Positions 40,303 to 48,913 are shown, numbered from the stretch's first letter. The stretch is DNA of 64,000 nt from a candidate division KSB1 bacterium (GCA_034506175.1 JAPDQB010000008.1:1-64000); one strand, 5' to 3'. The notes: generated from the sequence alone by a model not told the origin. Numbers and translations are program-made.

Positions 40303-42765
40303 TTATTTCAATTCCACGACCGTAACGCCGTAATCGCCCTCGCCCATCGCCGCTTCATGAAAGCGCTGGGTCTGCGGATGTTTTTTCAAAAAATTTCCGA
40401 TGCTTTGCCGCAAGGCGCCGGTGCCTTTTCCGTGAATCAGCCGCACTTCCTGCCATCCCGCCAACAGCGCGCCATCCAAAAATTTATCGACCGCCGCCAG
40501 CGCCTCGTCCACCCTCATGCCGCGTAAATCAATTTCCGGCACTTGGGCCGGCGAGTCGAAGCCGCTGATTTTCGGCAATGATTCCAAATGCCCTGCCGCC
40601 GGCGTTTCATCTAAGCGCAACTCCGAGAGCGGCACGCGGGCGCGCAAGCTGCCCACTTCCAATAAAACACGCCGTGAAGAATCTGGCGCTTCCAGCACAG
40701 TGGCGACGGTGTTTTGTTTGAGCCATTTGACTTTCATGCCGGGCAGCACCTCTGCCAGCGGCTGATCCGGCGCCGGTGGTTCGAGACTCACCCGGCGCTT
40801 TTCCGCGGCGATTTCGTTTTGCGCAGCTTGCAAGGCTTGTTTTGCGCTTTGAATCGCTTCGCGGCTCGCCGCCTGCTCGCGAATTTCGCGCACGGCTTTT
40901 TCGATCGTCGCATTGGCGCGTTGCAAAATCGCTTCGGATTCGGCGACGGCTTTTTGCTTCAGCCCGCGCTCCTGCGCTTTCAGTGCGTTAACGCGCTCTT
41001 CATACAGTTTCGTCAGCGCCGCGAGTCGCGCCTCCTCGAGTTTAATTTTTTCCGTGGTTTTGCGCTGTTCGAGTAATTTGACATTCAGCTCGGCCAACAA
41101 GTTTTCAACTTTGCCTTTTTCCTTGCCGACAAATTGCGCGGCGGTTTCGATCACCTCTTTTTGCAAACCCAGCCTTTCCGCAATTTCAAACGCATAACTG
41201 GCGCCGGGCACGCCGGGGCGAAATTGATACGTTGGCCGCAGCGTTTCGCCGTCGAACGCCATCGAGCCGTTGACGACGCCGGGAGTCTCGTGCGCAAAAG
41301 TTTTCAACGCGCCATGATGCGTCGTCACAATCGTCATGCAGCGCCGTTGCGTGAGTTCCTGCAAGATGGCCATCGCCAGCGCCGCCCCCGCCTCCGGATC
41401 GGTGCCGGCGCCGATTTCATCCAGGAGCACGAGATCGCCGGCTTGCGCCTGCCGCAGAATTTCCACCACCCGCGCCGTATGCGAGGTGAACGTCGATAAA
41501 TCTTCCTCGATGGATTGCCGGTCGCCAATATCGACAAAGATGCGACGGAAAATCGGCATCAAGCTTTCCGGCTGCGCGGGAATGTGCAATCCGCAGTTGG
41601 TCATTAAAGCCAGCAGGCCAACGGTTTTCAAGGCCACGGTTTTGCCGCCGGCGTTTGGGCCGGTGAGAATGAGGGTGAGGGTGTCGCCGCCCAATTCGAG
41701 ATCGAGCGGCACGACGCTGTCACGGGCTTTTCGTTTTTCGGCGGTGAGCAGCAGCAACGGATGACGCGCGCCGGATAGTTTGAGCGCACTCTCGGTTCGC
41801 AACTGTGGCGCGTGACAAGCAAGCTGCCGCGAAAAATGCGCTTTGGCGTGAATGACGTCGAGTTGAACCAGCCGCGCCAGATTGGTTTGGAGTGCCGGCA
41901 GATGCTGGCGCAAACGGTTGGATAGCTCAAGCAAAATGCGTTCAACTTCCTCACGCTCGGCGCCTTGCAGTTGGCGAATGCGGTTGTTGGATTCCACCGA
42001 TTCCATCGGCTCGACAAAAAGTGTGCGGCCGCTGGCGGATTGATCGTGAACGAGGCCGGGAACACGCTGGCGGTATTCATTTTTGATCATCAACACCAGC
42101 CGGCCCTCGCGCATGGTAATCAATTCTTCTTGCAGCATGTCGCGCGCCGCTAATTTTTTCAGAATATTTTGCAAGCGCTCGCGGGTCTCGGCCATGGCGC
42201 GGCGGATTTCTTTTCGCAAGCGCGACAGCACCGGGCTGGCCGAGTCTTTCACGCTGCCGTCGGTAAAGCTGATGGCATTTTCAATCTGTGTTTCAATATC
42301 CTGCAATGGCGTCAGCGGCTGCGCGATGGCCGCCAGCAGCGGATACTTTTCGCGGCGCGCCGCAAGATAGCTGCGCACTCGCCGCAGGCCGCCGAGAAAG
42401 TGCGCGAAGTCGATGAACTGGCGAATTTCCAACGCCCGGCCGGCGATGCGCAAATGCTGCAAGGCCGGACGAAGATCGGGAATGTTGGTCAGTGGAAAAT
42501 GATCATCGTAATCCAGAATCGCTCGCATCTCCGTTGCCTCGTCGAGCCGGTTTTGAATTTCGCGAATATCGTTGCTTGGACGCAGGGCGCGAATTTCCTC
42601 GGCACCGATCGGCGACAGCGCGGCCTCGGCAATTTGTTCGAGAATTTTGTCGAGCTCTAAAAGCTCGATGACGCCATCGGGAGAGGATGAAAAAACGACA
42701 GGCGAATCGAGTGGGGAGGGAGCGAGGGCGGCTTCGTCATCGCCGGAATGAGTTCGGGTACGCAT
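40303..42765 (-). CDS. mutS2: Endonuclease MutS2
   Basis: An 820-residue MutS2. The ATPase has Walker A GPNAGGKTVALKTVG, Walker B LVLLDEIGAGTDP and the TTHHGALK motif. After a long coiled coil the C-terminal Smr nuclease domain holds DLRGMRVDEALAAVDKFL and the HGKGTGALR motif. MutS2 suppresses recombination and acts on branched DNA or stalled ribosomes; it lacks the mismatch-recognition domain, as here. The first 30 residues are an extra leader rich in Ser/Pro. The ATG overlaps the cvpA stop by one base (TAATG), so the two are coupled. Confidence 0.95.
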   Translation of the reverse strand: MRTRTHSGDDEAALAPSPLDSPVVFSSSPDGVIELLELDKILEQIAEAALSPIGAEEIRALRPSNDIREIQNRLDEATEMRAILDYDDHFPLTNIPDLRPALQHLRIAGRALEIRQFIDFAHFLGGLRRVRSYLAARREKYPLLAAIAQPLTPLQDIETQIENAISFTDGSVKDSASPVLSRLRKEIRRAMAETRERLQNILKKLAARDMLQEELITMREGRLVLMIKNEYRQRVPGLVHDQSASGRTLFVEPMESVESNNRIRQLQGAEREEVERILLELSNRLRQHLPALQTNLARLVQLDVIHAKAHFSRQLACHAPQLRTESALKLSGARHPLLLLTAEKRKARDSVVPLDLELGGDTLTLILTGPNAGGKTVALKTVGLLALMTNCGLHIPAQPESLMPIFRRIFVDIGDRQSIEEDLSTFTSHTARVVEILRQAQAGDLVLLDEIGAGTDPEAGAALAMAILQELTQRRCMTIVTTHHGALKTFAHETPGVVNGSMAFDGETLRPTYQFRPGVPGASYAFEIAERLGLQKEVIETAAQFVGKEKGKVENLLAELNVKLLEQRKTTEKIKLEEARLAALTKLYEERVNALKAQERGLKQKAVAESEAILQRANATIEKAVREIREQAASREAIQSAKQALQAAQNEIAAEKRRVSLEPPAPDQPLAEVLPGMKVKWLKQNTVATVLEAPDSSRRVLLEVGSLRARVPLSELRLDETPAAGHLESLPKISGFDSPAQVPEIDLRGMRVDEALAAVDKFLDGALLAGWQEVRLIHGKGTGALRQSIGNFLKKHPQTQRFHEAAMGEGDYGVTVVELK

Positions 42766-43391
42766 TACCGCTTGTTGGTTACACTCTTTTCCAGAAAACG
42801 CTTGCCGAATTCCTGGAGGAGAATCGTCGCCACCTCATCGGGTTCTTTCTCCATTTGCGCAAATGTTTTTTTCAACGTTTCTTCGAATGAAGGCGTGTAG
42901 GGATTGAGCTTGCGGATGTAGTTGTAATTATACGGCGCCACGTATTTGACCGGGATCATGAACACGCTCCGCGCTTCCGTGGATTTCACCAAATCCGGCA
43001 TGGGAAAAAGCGAAAAACCCAGCGACAGCAGGCTGACCGTGAGCAGGCCTTTATACAAGCCGATGATGGTGCCGGAGATGCGGTTGAACCAATCGACCAC
43101 TTCCATTTTCATAATCGAATGCACCCATTGCAAAAAGAGCGCGTAGAGCAAAAGCAGCAAAACGAAGATGGTCGTAAAGCCCATGATGATGCTGATATTG
43201 GCGGGCAGCTCGATGACAAAGTTGTAGAATCGCGCGGAATAAGGCAGGATAACCACGGCGATGACCAGCGCGAAGAAAAAGCCGCTGATGCTTAAAATTC
43301 CCTTAAAGAATCCTGCGCGGTATCCTTCAAATCCGAAAATGATCATTAAAGCAATGATCGTGAAATCAGCGTAGCTAACTTCGACAGCCAT
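42765..43391 (-). CDS. cvpA: CvpA family membrane protein
   Basis: A 208-residue protein with four membrane helices (start FTIIALMIIFGFEGYRAGFF; later GFTTIFVLLLLLYALFLQ and GTIIGLYKGLLTVSLLSLGF) matching CvpA, linked to colicin V production and purF regulation in other bacteria. The C-terminal 50 residues (FEETLKKTFAQMEKEPDEVA) are soluble. mutS2 starts in its stop codon, the usual cvpA-mutS2 order in this phylum group. The protease-like gene ends three bases upstream. Confidence 0.85.
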   Translation of the reverse strand: MAVEVSYADFTIIALMIIFGFEGYRAGFFKGILSISGFFFALVIAVVILPYSARFYNFVIELPANISIIMGFTTIFVLLLLLYALFLQWVHSIMKMEVVDWFNRISGTIIGLYKGLLTVSLLSLGFSLFPMPDLVKSTEARSVFMIPVKYVAPYNYNYIRKLNPYTPSFEETLKKTFAQMEKEPDEVATILLQEFGKRFLEKSVTNKR

Positions 43392-43394
43392 AAT

Positions 43395-43772
43395 TTATCC
43401 AACAGCGGAAAACAAATATGCCATCCCTTTGGGACGGGTAAATTCCAATTTGCCGCGCGCCGGATCAAGTCTCATCCCAAGTGATTCCAGGGTTTCGACG
43501 CCAATGACGGTTGGCGCGTCTTTAAAAGTGAGGCTAATCGCCGGCGCTTCGACGCCTTTAATTTTCACCGCCACACCGTATGTTTTGGCCTTTACTTTTT
43601 TGGAATTTCCTAACTCAACCTCGACTGTTGCAGGAAGAAGCGAAGCACCGATTTCCTGCAATACTTTTTCCAGCAAAATTGTGCAAGTCGCTCCAGTGTC
43701 AATCAACACGTTTTTTAACCTGACGGCGGATTTGCTGCCTTTGACCGTCATGTCGGTATGTAAATGCCCCAT
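43395..43772 (-). CDS. Retropepsin-like aspartyl protease domain protein
   Basis: A 125-residue protein with the single-domain aspartyl protease pattern: the catalytic loop VLIDTGATCTIL and the second conserved element TVIGVETLESLGMRLD. Such clan AA proteins must dimerise to be active; many are annotated simply as retroviral-like proteases. I chose ATG 43772 because family similarity starts there (MGHLHTDMTVKG); an upstream start at 43832 would add 20 residues. No signal peptide, so cytoplasmic. It sits between yqeY and cvpA on the same strand; no link between them is known. Confidence 0.75.
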   Translation of the reverse strand: MGHLHTDMTVKGSKSAVRLKNVLIDTGATCTILLEKVLQEIGASLLPATVEVELGNSKKVKAKTYGVAVKIKGVEAPAISLTFKDAPTVIGVETLESLGMRLDPARGKLEFTRPKGMAYLFSAVG

Positions 43773-43865
43773 TTCAATGTCTCTGTTTCTGACAAAACAA
43801 TTATAATAAAAATTATTTTTCATTTCATGCATGTCTGCCTGGAGGGGATCAACCCGAAAGGCTTT

Positions 43866-44312
43866 TTAGCCGCCCAGCCGCTCGCGAACCATTTGTTGCG
43901 CCAGCTTGCCGTCAGCCCGTCCTTTGATTTGCGGCATAATTTTTCCCATCACCCTGCCGAGATCGGCGGCGGTTGCCGCGCCGGTTTCCTTGATCGCCGC
44001 GTCGATGACCTGCGCCAGCTCTTCCGGCGAAAACGGCTGCGGTAAATAGCTCGAAATAATCGCCAGCTCGGCCATTTCTTTTTCAAGCAAAATATCACGC
44101 CCGGCTTGCTTGTACGAGTCGATGGCTTCGCGGCGTTTTTTCGCGGCGTTGGAGAGCACGGCCATTTCCTCCTCGGGCGTCAGCGGCCGCATTTTGTCGA
44201 TTTGCTCCTGCTTCAATTGGGCTTTGAGCAGGCGCAGCGTTTCGATGCGTATTCTTTCGCCGCTTTTCATCGCGGCTTTGTAGTCTTCGTTTAATTTGTC
44301 TGAAAGGGTCAT
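43866..44312 (-). CDS. yqeY: GatB/YqeY domain protein
   Basis: A 148-residue YqeY protein, the tRNA-amidotransferase GatB tail-like domain found alone. Motifs: LNEDYKAAMKSGERIRIETL, KRREAIDSYKQAGR, ISSYLPQPFSPEEL and the C-terminal GRVMGKIMPQIKGRADGKLA. ATG 44312 matches the family start (TLSDKLNEDYKAAMK); a GTG at 44318 is possible. rpsU ends nine bases upstream; rpsU-yqeY is a widespread gene pair. Confidence 0.92.
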   Translation of the reverse strand: MTLSDKLNEDYKAAMKSGERIRIETLRLLKAQLKQEQIDKMRPLTPEEEMAVLSNAAKKRREAIDSYKQAGRDILLEKEMAELAIISSYLPQPFSPEELAQVIDAAIKETGAATAADLGRVMGKIMPQIKGRADGKLAQQMVRERLGG

Positions 44313-44320
44313 CGCCACAG

Positions 44321-44518
44321 TTATTGTTTTTCCAGGCGCATCAAGCGGCGCTGCTTGCGGCGCGCGGCCTCGAGCTTGCGCTTGCGGCGTTCGCTGGGTT
44401 TTTCAAAATGTTGATGCTTTTTGATTTCGGACAGCAAACCGGTTTTCTCGCAGGCTTTGGTAAAACGGCGAAGCGCTTTTTCAAAGCTTTCATTTTCGCG
44501 CACACGGACGCTCGGCAT
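44321..44518 (-). CDS. rpsU: 30S ribosomal protein S21
   Basis: A 65-residue basic protein with [20 protein letters not shown] and the Arg/Lys-rich tail [19 protein letters not shown], the normal S21 form. It promotes base-pairing of mRNA with 16S rRNA near the platform of the small subunit. It heads the unit with yqeY. A ribosome site (aggag) precedes its ATG. Confidence 0.95.
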   Translation of the reverse strand: MPSVRVRENESFEKALRRFTKACEKTGLLSEIKKHQHFEKPSERRKRKLEAARRKQRRLMRLEKQ

Positions 44519-44684
44519 ACAAAAACAAACCTCCTTTTGTGTTTAATTTGTGTCATGCTGTTGTTGTGAATTACTCAAAAATATATAAAAGACACCATTT
44601 AGAAGCAAGTGTTTTTTAAAAATCCCTTGCCTTAATGACTTAAAAAGGATATATTTGAATTGATTGATTTCATGAGGTCAACCC

Positions 44685-45470
44685 ATGCCAAACCCTTTTC
44701 CCGGGATGGATCCGTGGCTGGAGCGTCCCAGCCTTTGGCCGGATGTTCATGACAACTTGATTATAAGGTTGCAAAGCGCGCTTGCGCCGCTGCTGCGCCC
44801 GAGGTATTATGTCGCCGTACAACAACGCACAGTCATCGCTGTTGTACCCCCTGATCCTCATCCTATTTTTCCGGACTTAGCTCTCGTCGAACGTGATAAA
44901 TCTTCTCCAGGCAGAGAATATTCGGCGGCTCCCGGCGAGCCAATTATCGTTGAAGTGCCGGCGCCAGAAACCATTACGGAAGATTATTTGGAAGTCGTAG
45001 AAATGGCCAACGACGAAGTCGTTACTGTCATTGAAATTCTTTCCCCGAGCAATAAACGCACCGGCGAAGACCGTCAGGCCTATATATCCAAGCGTAAAAA
45101 AATTTTCCGCGCACAGATAAACCTTGTCGAAATTGACTTGTTGCGTGATTGGCCGCCCATGCCTTTTACCTTCCTGCAAACGAACGGCCACTTGAGTCAT
45201 TATCGGATTCTCATCAAGCGAGGGGAAAGCGCCCGTCACGCCCTTCTTTATCCTTTTGGCGTGCGTGATTCGATTCCGATTTTTCGACTGCCCCTGCAAC
45301 CGGGTGATAATGAGCCGCCAGTTTGCCTCGGTGAGGTGCTTAAAAAAACTTATGATGAATGCGGATATGACCTTCGTATCGACTATAGCCGGCCGCCGGA
45401 ACCACCTTTGAGCGACGCCGATGCGCAGTGGGCCGCGGAAATTTTAGGTAGGAAAATGATGATTTCCTGA
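44685..45470 (+). CDS. DUF4058 family protein
   Basis: A 261-residue protein with the family opening MPNPFPGMDPWLERPSLWPD, then HDNLIIRLQSALAPLLRPRY, VVTVIEILSPSNKRTGEDRQ and FLQTNGHLSHYRIL. DUF4058 proteins are frequent in cyanobacteria, Planctomycetes and KSB1-like genomes. The segment with VIEILSPSNK and LVEIDLLRDW recalls the PD-(D/E)XK core (Uma2-like), so a nuclease-type fold is possible; no activity is known. It is a single gene with no evident operon partners. Confidence 0.85.
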   Translation: MPNPFPGMDPWLERPSLWPDVHDNLIIRLQSALAPLLRPRYYVAVQQRTVIAVVPPDPHPIFPDLALVERDKSSPGREYSAAPGEPIIVEVPAPETITEDYLEVVEMANDEVVTVIEILSPSNKRTGEDRQAYISKRKKIFRAQINLVEIDLLRDWPPMPFTFLQTNGHLSHYRILIKRGESARHALLYPFGVRDSIPIFRLPLQPGDNEPPVCLGEVLKKTYDECGYDLRIDYSRPPEPPLSDADAQWAAEILGRKMMIS

Positions 45471-45501
45471 ACGATCGCGGGCCGAGGTGGTCAAAAACAA
45501 T

Positions 45502-45530
45502 TTGACAATGGAGTTTTTTTTGATTATTTT
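45502..45530 (+). promoter_or_regulatory. Promoter of the shell-protein unit
   Basis: TTGACA (45502-45507) and TATTTT (45525-45530) with a 17-base spacer, upstream of the first BMC gene at 45590. Confidence 0.65.
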
Positions 45531-45589
45531 TTACAATCAATTAACGGTTGGCAACGATATCTTGTTGGGAACCATAGGAGTTCGTGATT

Positions 45590-45886
45590 ATGAGTCTTGA
45601 TGCGCTCGGTATGATCGAAACCCGCGGCTTGGTTGGTGCGATTGAAGCGGCGGATGCGATGGTGAAAGCGGCCAAAGTCACCCTCATCGGCAAAGAAAAA
45701 ATCGGCGGCGGCTATGTCACCGTGATGGTGCGCGGAGACGTGGGCGCCGTCAAAGCGGCGACCGACGCCGGCGCGGCGGCGGCGGAAAAAGTCGGTGAGC
45801 TGGTCTCGGTGCACGTGATTCCGCGCCCACATGCGGAAGTGGAAATGATTCTGCCGAAACGCAGCGAACTCACGTCGGAAAGTTAA
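45590..45886 (+). CDS. Bacterial microcompartment shell protein (BMC-H)
   Basis: A 98-residue single BMC-domain protein of the PduA/EutM/CcmK type: [20 protein letters not shown], then [20 protein letters not shown] and [20 protein letters not shown]. Such proteins form hexamers that tile the shell; the central pore loop here is KEKIGGG in place of the usual KIGSG form. ATG 45590 follows aggag by nine bases. A second BMC-H gene follows at 45977. No encapsulated enzyme, BMC-P pentamer or BMC-T gene is in the window, so this is a satellite locus of a compartment encoded elsewhere or an independent use. Confidence 0.93.
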   Translation: MSLDALGMIETRGLVGAIEAADAMVKAAKVTLIGKEKIGGGYVTVMVRGDVGAVKAATDAGAAAAEKVGELVSVHVIPRPHAEVEMILPKRSELTSES

Positions 45887-45887
45887 A

Positions 45888-45958
45888 CTGGTAGCTGGTG
45901 ACTGGTTGTTGGTTTCTCGTCTCTTATCAACAACAAGCAACGAGCAACAAGCTACCAG
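45888..45958. repeat. Hairpin-forming spacer between the two shell genes
   Basis: Perfect 9-bp arms ctggtagct (45888-45896) and agctaccag (45950-45958) with partly paired gttgttgg/caacaac inside. The spacer is made of tgg/caa-type words and lies right after the first stop. It may set the relative yield of the two shell proteins; inference only. Confidence 0.5.
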
Positions 45959-45976
45959 CAACAACAAACAAACACC

Positions 45977-46369
45977 ATGACAGAACGCGCCCTGGGTTTG
46001 GTCGAAACGCGAGGGTTGGTCGCCGCGCTCGAAGCGGCTGATGCAATGGTGAAAGCAGCCAATGTCGTGTGTGTCGGCAAAGAAATTACCGACGCCGCCT
46101 TGGTCACCATCAAAGTGGTGGGAGAAGTCGGCGCCGTCAAAGCCGCGGTTGATGCTGGTAGCGCGGCGGCGCGCAAAGTCGGTGAAGTGGTGTCAACTCA
46201 TATCATTCCCCATCCGGATGAAGAAGCGGAGTTGGTTACGTACAGCGCAAAGGAGCGCGCCAAGCTTAATTTCGCAATTCCCCAAAAGGCTGCGGCCCCG
46301 CCAGCGGCGGCCAAAGCCGAACGGGATTCGGGGCTGCCTGCTGTCAAACGCGGTTCACGAAAATCTTAA
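45977..46369 (+). CDS. Bacterial microcompartment shell protein (BMC-H) with C-terminal tail
   Basis: A 130-residue BMC-domain protein: [40 protein letters not shown] and [19 protein letters not shown]. The tail of about 40 residues ([20 protein letters not shown]) is Ala/Pro/Lys-rich and could bind a partner or the lumen side. It is clearly a paralogue of the upstream gene. The pore loop reads KEITDA, differing from the first protein, so the two hexamers may pass different molecules. ispE starts nine bases downstream, so they may be cotranscribed by position. Confidence 0.92.
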   Translation: MTERALGLVETRGLVAALEAADAMVKAANVVCVGKEITDAALVTIKVVGEVGAVKAAVDAGSAAARKVGEVVSTHIIPHPDEEAELVTYSAKERAKLNFAIPQKAAAPPAAAKAERDSGLPAVKRGSRKS

Positions 46370-46377
46370 TTGATCAC

Positions 46378-47265
46378 ATGAAAGCCTGGTGTGTGCCGGC
46401 GTTCGCCAAGATCAATCTTGGGCTGCGCATTCTTGGCAAGCGGCCCGATGGGTATCATGATTTGGAAACGCTTTTTCTCCAAATCGATCTGGGGGATCGC
46501 TTGTTCTTTGAAAAAACGGCCGGAGGCCGTTTCGAATTGACGTGCAACAAGCCGGATATTCCGGTGGATGAGTCCAATCTTTGCTCGCGAGCTTATCAAT
46601 TAATTGCCGACACCGCGAAGCGCCAACTTGGCGTGCGTTTGCATCTTGAAAAAAATATTCCCGCCGGCGCCGGATTGGGCGGCGGCAGCAGTGATGCGGC
46701 GATCACCCTCATTGCGCTCAACCGGCTCTTTGCATTGAATTTTTCAAATGACACGTTGTATCAACTTGCCAGGCAGCTTGGCTCTGATGTACCCTTCTTT
46801 TTGATCGGCGGCTTGTGTTTGGGGCGCGGTCGCGGCGAAATTCTCGTGCCTCGCGCCGCCTTGCCGAAGTTTTGTATACTTTTGGTCACACCGCCGGTGG
46901 TGGTCTCTACCGCATGGGCATACCAAAATTACAACAAATTAGGCTTGACAAAAACGCAAAAGAATCGTAAATTACCAAGCTCAAACATTGAGCAATTGAC
47001 AGGCCAGGAACTCGCGGAAATCTGTCAAAATGATCTTGAAACCGCAGTCTTTGAAAAGTATGAGGAGCTGGCAGCAATCAAGGCGCAGCTTGAGAACAGC
47101 GGCGCTTTCGTGGCAAGCATGACCGGCAGTGGATCGGCCATGTATGGCTTGTTCCATACTCCGCAGGATGCAGAAAGCCGCAAGCAGCTTTTCAAAAATT
47201 GTAACACGTTTGTGACGAGACCGATTCGATGGGGTATACCGCAAGTATACCATATGCAGTACTGA
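46378..47265 (+). CDS. ispE: 4-diphosphocytidyl-2-C-methyl-D-erythritol kinase
   Basis: A 295-residue GHMP kinase of the MEP isoprenoid route. It has VPAFAKINLGLRILGKRPDG, YHDLETLF, the ATP-binding PAGAGLGGGSSDAA and the late glycine-rich ASMTGSGSAMYGLF motif. It phosphorylates the 2-hydroxyl of CDP-methylerythritol in the cytoplasm. A 20-residue insertion around LGLTKTQKNRKLPSSN is not conserved. spoVG, tRNA-Gln and prs follow, a common order in FCB genomes. Confidence 0.95.
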   Translation: MKAWCVPAFAKINLGLRILGKRPDGYHDLETLFLQIDLGDRLFFEKTAGGRFELTCNKPDIPVDESNLCSRAYQLIADTAKRQLGVRLHLEKNIPAGAGLGGGSSDAAITLIALNRLFALNFSNDTLYQLARQLGSDVPFFLIGGLCLGRGRGEILVPRAALPKFCILLVTPPVVVSTAWAYQNYNKLGLTKTQKNRKLPSSNIEQLTGQELAEICQNDLETAVFEKYEELAAIKAQLENSGAFVASMTGSGSAMYGLFHTPQDAESRKQLFKNCNTFVTRPIRWGIPQVYHMQY

Positions 47266-47348
47266 CCTCCGTCGCTTGCTTTTGACGAGTGGGCGATTAC
47301 GCAAACAGGTGTCCAGGTAATCAAATCAATCTTTGCAAGGAGGGATGG

Positions 47349-47621
47349 ATGGAAATTACGGAGATCACGGTCAGTGTTCGGGACGAGGACAAGCTGAAAG
47401 CATTCGTGAATGTGACGTTTGATGACTGTTTCGTCGTGCGCGGGATGAAAGTCATCAAAGGGGCGGGAGGGTATTTCGTCAGCATGCCCAGTCGCAAAAT
47501 GAGTGATGGAACCTATCGCGATATTGCTCATCCGATCACCAATGAGTTTCGTGAGAAGGTTGAGAACGCGATCATCGAGGCGTACAAAGCGGAAATGCGT
47601 CGCAATGGTCAAGAACCTTGA
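47349..47621 (+). CDS. spoVG: SpoVG family regulator
   Basis: A 90-residue SpoVG protein: MEITEITVSVRDEDKLKAF, the core FDDCFVVRGMKVIKGAGG and FVSMPSRKMSDGTYRDIAHP. In other bacteria SpoVG binds nucleic acid and regulates surface and division genes; the name reflects sporulation in Bacillus and does not imply spores here. ATG 47349 has aaggaggg upstream. It lies between ispE and tRNA-Gln. Confidence 0.93.
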   Translation: MEITEITVSVRDEDKLKAFVNVTFDDCFVVRGMKVIKGAGGYFVSMPSRKMSDGTYRDIAHPITNEFREKVENAIIEAYKAEMRRNGQEP

Positions 47622-47669
47622 GCGTGAGGGCAGCGGGTTTTGCATCGCGAGGGCAACAAGCGTGTATCT

Positions 47670-47742
47670 TGGGGCGTCGCCAAGTTGGCAAGGCACAGGA
47701 TTTTGGTTCCTGCATTCGAAGGTTCGAATCCTTCCGCCCCAG
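47670..47742 (+). tRNA. tRNA-Gln (anticodon TTG)
   Basis: A full cloverleaf: acceptor arms tggggcg/cgcccca, anticodon stem cagga/tcctg with loop ttTTGgt (anticodon 47703-47705), T-arm with ggttcgaatcc. Discriminator base G at 47742; the CCA end is not encoded (next bases caa). Confidence 0.95.
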
Positions 47743-47772
47743 CAAGCAAGGGGCAAGGGGCAAAGGGCAACT
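47743..47772. repeat. Short purine-rich direct repeats after tRNA-Gln
   Basis: Several copies of a ggggcaa/agggcaa word follow the tRNA. Simple-sequence in look; no function read from it. Confidence 0.4.
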
Positions 47773-47849
47773 TGAAATACGCCCGGCCATTTGCCGTTTG
47801 TTTAGTTAAATAAAAGTGTTGTGCATTTTTGCCATTTGCAACTTGCTCA

Positions 47850-48794
47850 ATGAGCGCTGTCCTGCAACATCCGCGGCTTTTTTCTGGCCGCGCGCATCCT
47901 GAGTTGGCGCAAAGGATTGCGGCTTATCTCAATCTCGAATTGGGGAAAAATGAGTTTCAAGAATTTAGCGACGGGGAAACCTGGGTGAAGTTTTGCGAGA
48001 ACATTCGCGGGCAGGATGTTTTCATCATTCAGCCGACCTGTGCGCCGGCGCGGAATCTGCTCGAGTTGCTGATCATGATCGATGCGGCGAAGCGGGCCTC
48101 GGCGCGCCGCATCACCGCCGTCATGCCTTATTTCGGTTATGCCCGGCAGGATCGCAAGGATCAACCGCGAGTTTCCATCACCGCGAAATTGGTGGCGAAT
48201 CTGCTCACCACCGCCGGCGCCAATCGCATTTTGACGATGGATTTGCACGCCCCGCAGATTCAGGGGTTTTTCGATATTCCGGTGGATCACCTGTATTCGG
48301 CGACGATTTTTGCCGATTATTTCCGGTCCAAAAAAATTCCGGATTTGGTGGTGGTGTCGCCGGATATCGGCGGCTCGCATTTGGCGCGCGCCTACGCCAA
48401 ACGCCTGAACGCGCCCATTGCCGTGGTCGACAAACGACGCCCGCGTCCGAATGCCGTTGAGATGACAAATGTCATCGGCAACGTTGAAGGCATGAACGCT
48501 TTGCTCATTGATGACATTTGCGATACCGGCGGCACTTTGACAATGGCGGCCGCCAAACTGAAAGAACGTGGCGCGAAAAAAGTGTTGGCGGCCTGCACGC
48601 ACGCGATTCTTTCCGGGCCGGCGGTTGAGCGCCTGGTGAATTCCGTGATCGATGAGCTGGTCGTCAGTGATTCCGTGCCCATCGACAAATCGAAGCAATA
48701 TGAACGGATGAAGATTCTCTCGGTCGGTGAATTGTTCGGTCGCGCGATCATGCGCATTCATAATGAAGAATCGATCAGTTTGCTTTTTGATTAG
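47850..48794 (+). CDS. prs: Ribose-phosphate pyrophosphokinase
   Basis: A 314-residue PRPP synthetase: FSDGETWVKFCENIRGQDVF, YFGYARQDRKDQPRVSITAK, the ribose-5-phosphate/metal region MDLHAPQIQGFFDIPVDHL and the PRPP loop LLIDDICDTGGT. It makes PRPP from ribose-5-phosphate and ATP for nucleotide, His and Trp synthesis. ATG 47850 is the first ATG; the frame extends to a TTG at 47829. The rplY, pth and rpsF genes follow. Confidence 0.95.
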   Translation: MSAVLQHPRLFSGRAHPELAQRIAAYLNLELGKNEFQEFSDGETWVKFCENIRGQDVFIIQPTCAPARNLLELLIMIDAAKRASARRITAVMPYFGYARQDRKDQPRVSITAKLVANLLTTAGANRILTMDLHAPQIQGFFDIPVDHLYSATIFADYFRSKKIPDLVVVSPDIGGSHLARAYAKRLNAPIAVVDKRRPRPNAVEMTNVIGNVEGMNALLIDDICDTGGTLTMAAAKLKERGAKKVLAACTHAILSGPAVERLVNSVIDELVVSDSVPIDKSKQYERMKILSVGELFGRAIMRIHNEESISLLFD

Positions 48795-48811
48795 CCACTT
48801 TCAAGCAAATC

Positions 48812-48874
48812 ACTGACCGGTCACTTGAGTTAAAGGCATTTTAAAATTTTAGGCGCTTCAGTGACCGGGTCAGT
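48812..48874. terminator. TGACCGGTCA-class hairpin between prs and rplY
   Basis: Arms actgaccggtcact (48812-48825) and agtgaccgggtcagt (48860-48874) pair with one bulged base over a 34-base loop. The left arm itself contains the palindrome tgaccggtca seen at 20366 and 32257. Confidence 0.5.
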
Positions 48875-48913
48875 AAGTTTAAAATAAAGCAGTTTAGTTT
48901 ATCGGAGAATAAA

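Noticed and set aside
46930-46975. Promoter-like ttgaca...taaatt inside ispE
   Set aside because: Good boxes by chance in an AT-rich insertion; spoVG has a nearer leader and no evidence supports a start there.
47349-47621. Sporulation capacity inferred from spoVG
   Set aside because: SpoVG is widespread in non-spore-formers; no other sporulation gene is present (the SpoIIE-type phosphatase is of the RsbU kind).
47743-47772. Possible CRISPR or array start after tRNA-Gln
   Set aside because: The repeats are short, unequal and purine-rich with no spacers; no cas genes are in the window.
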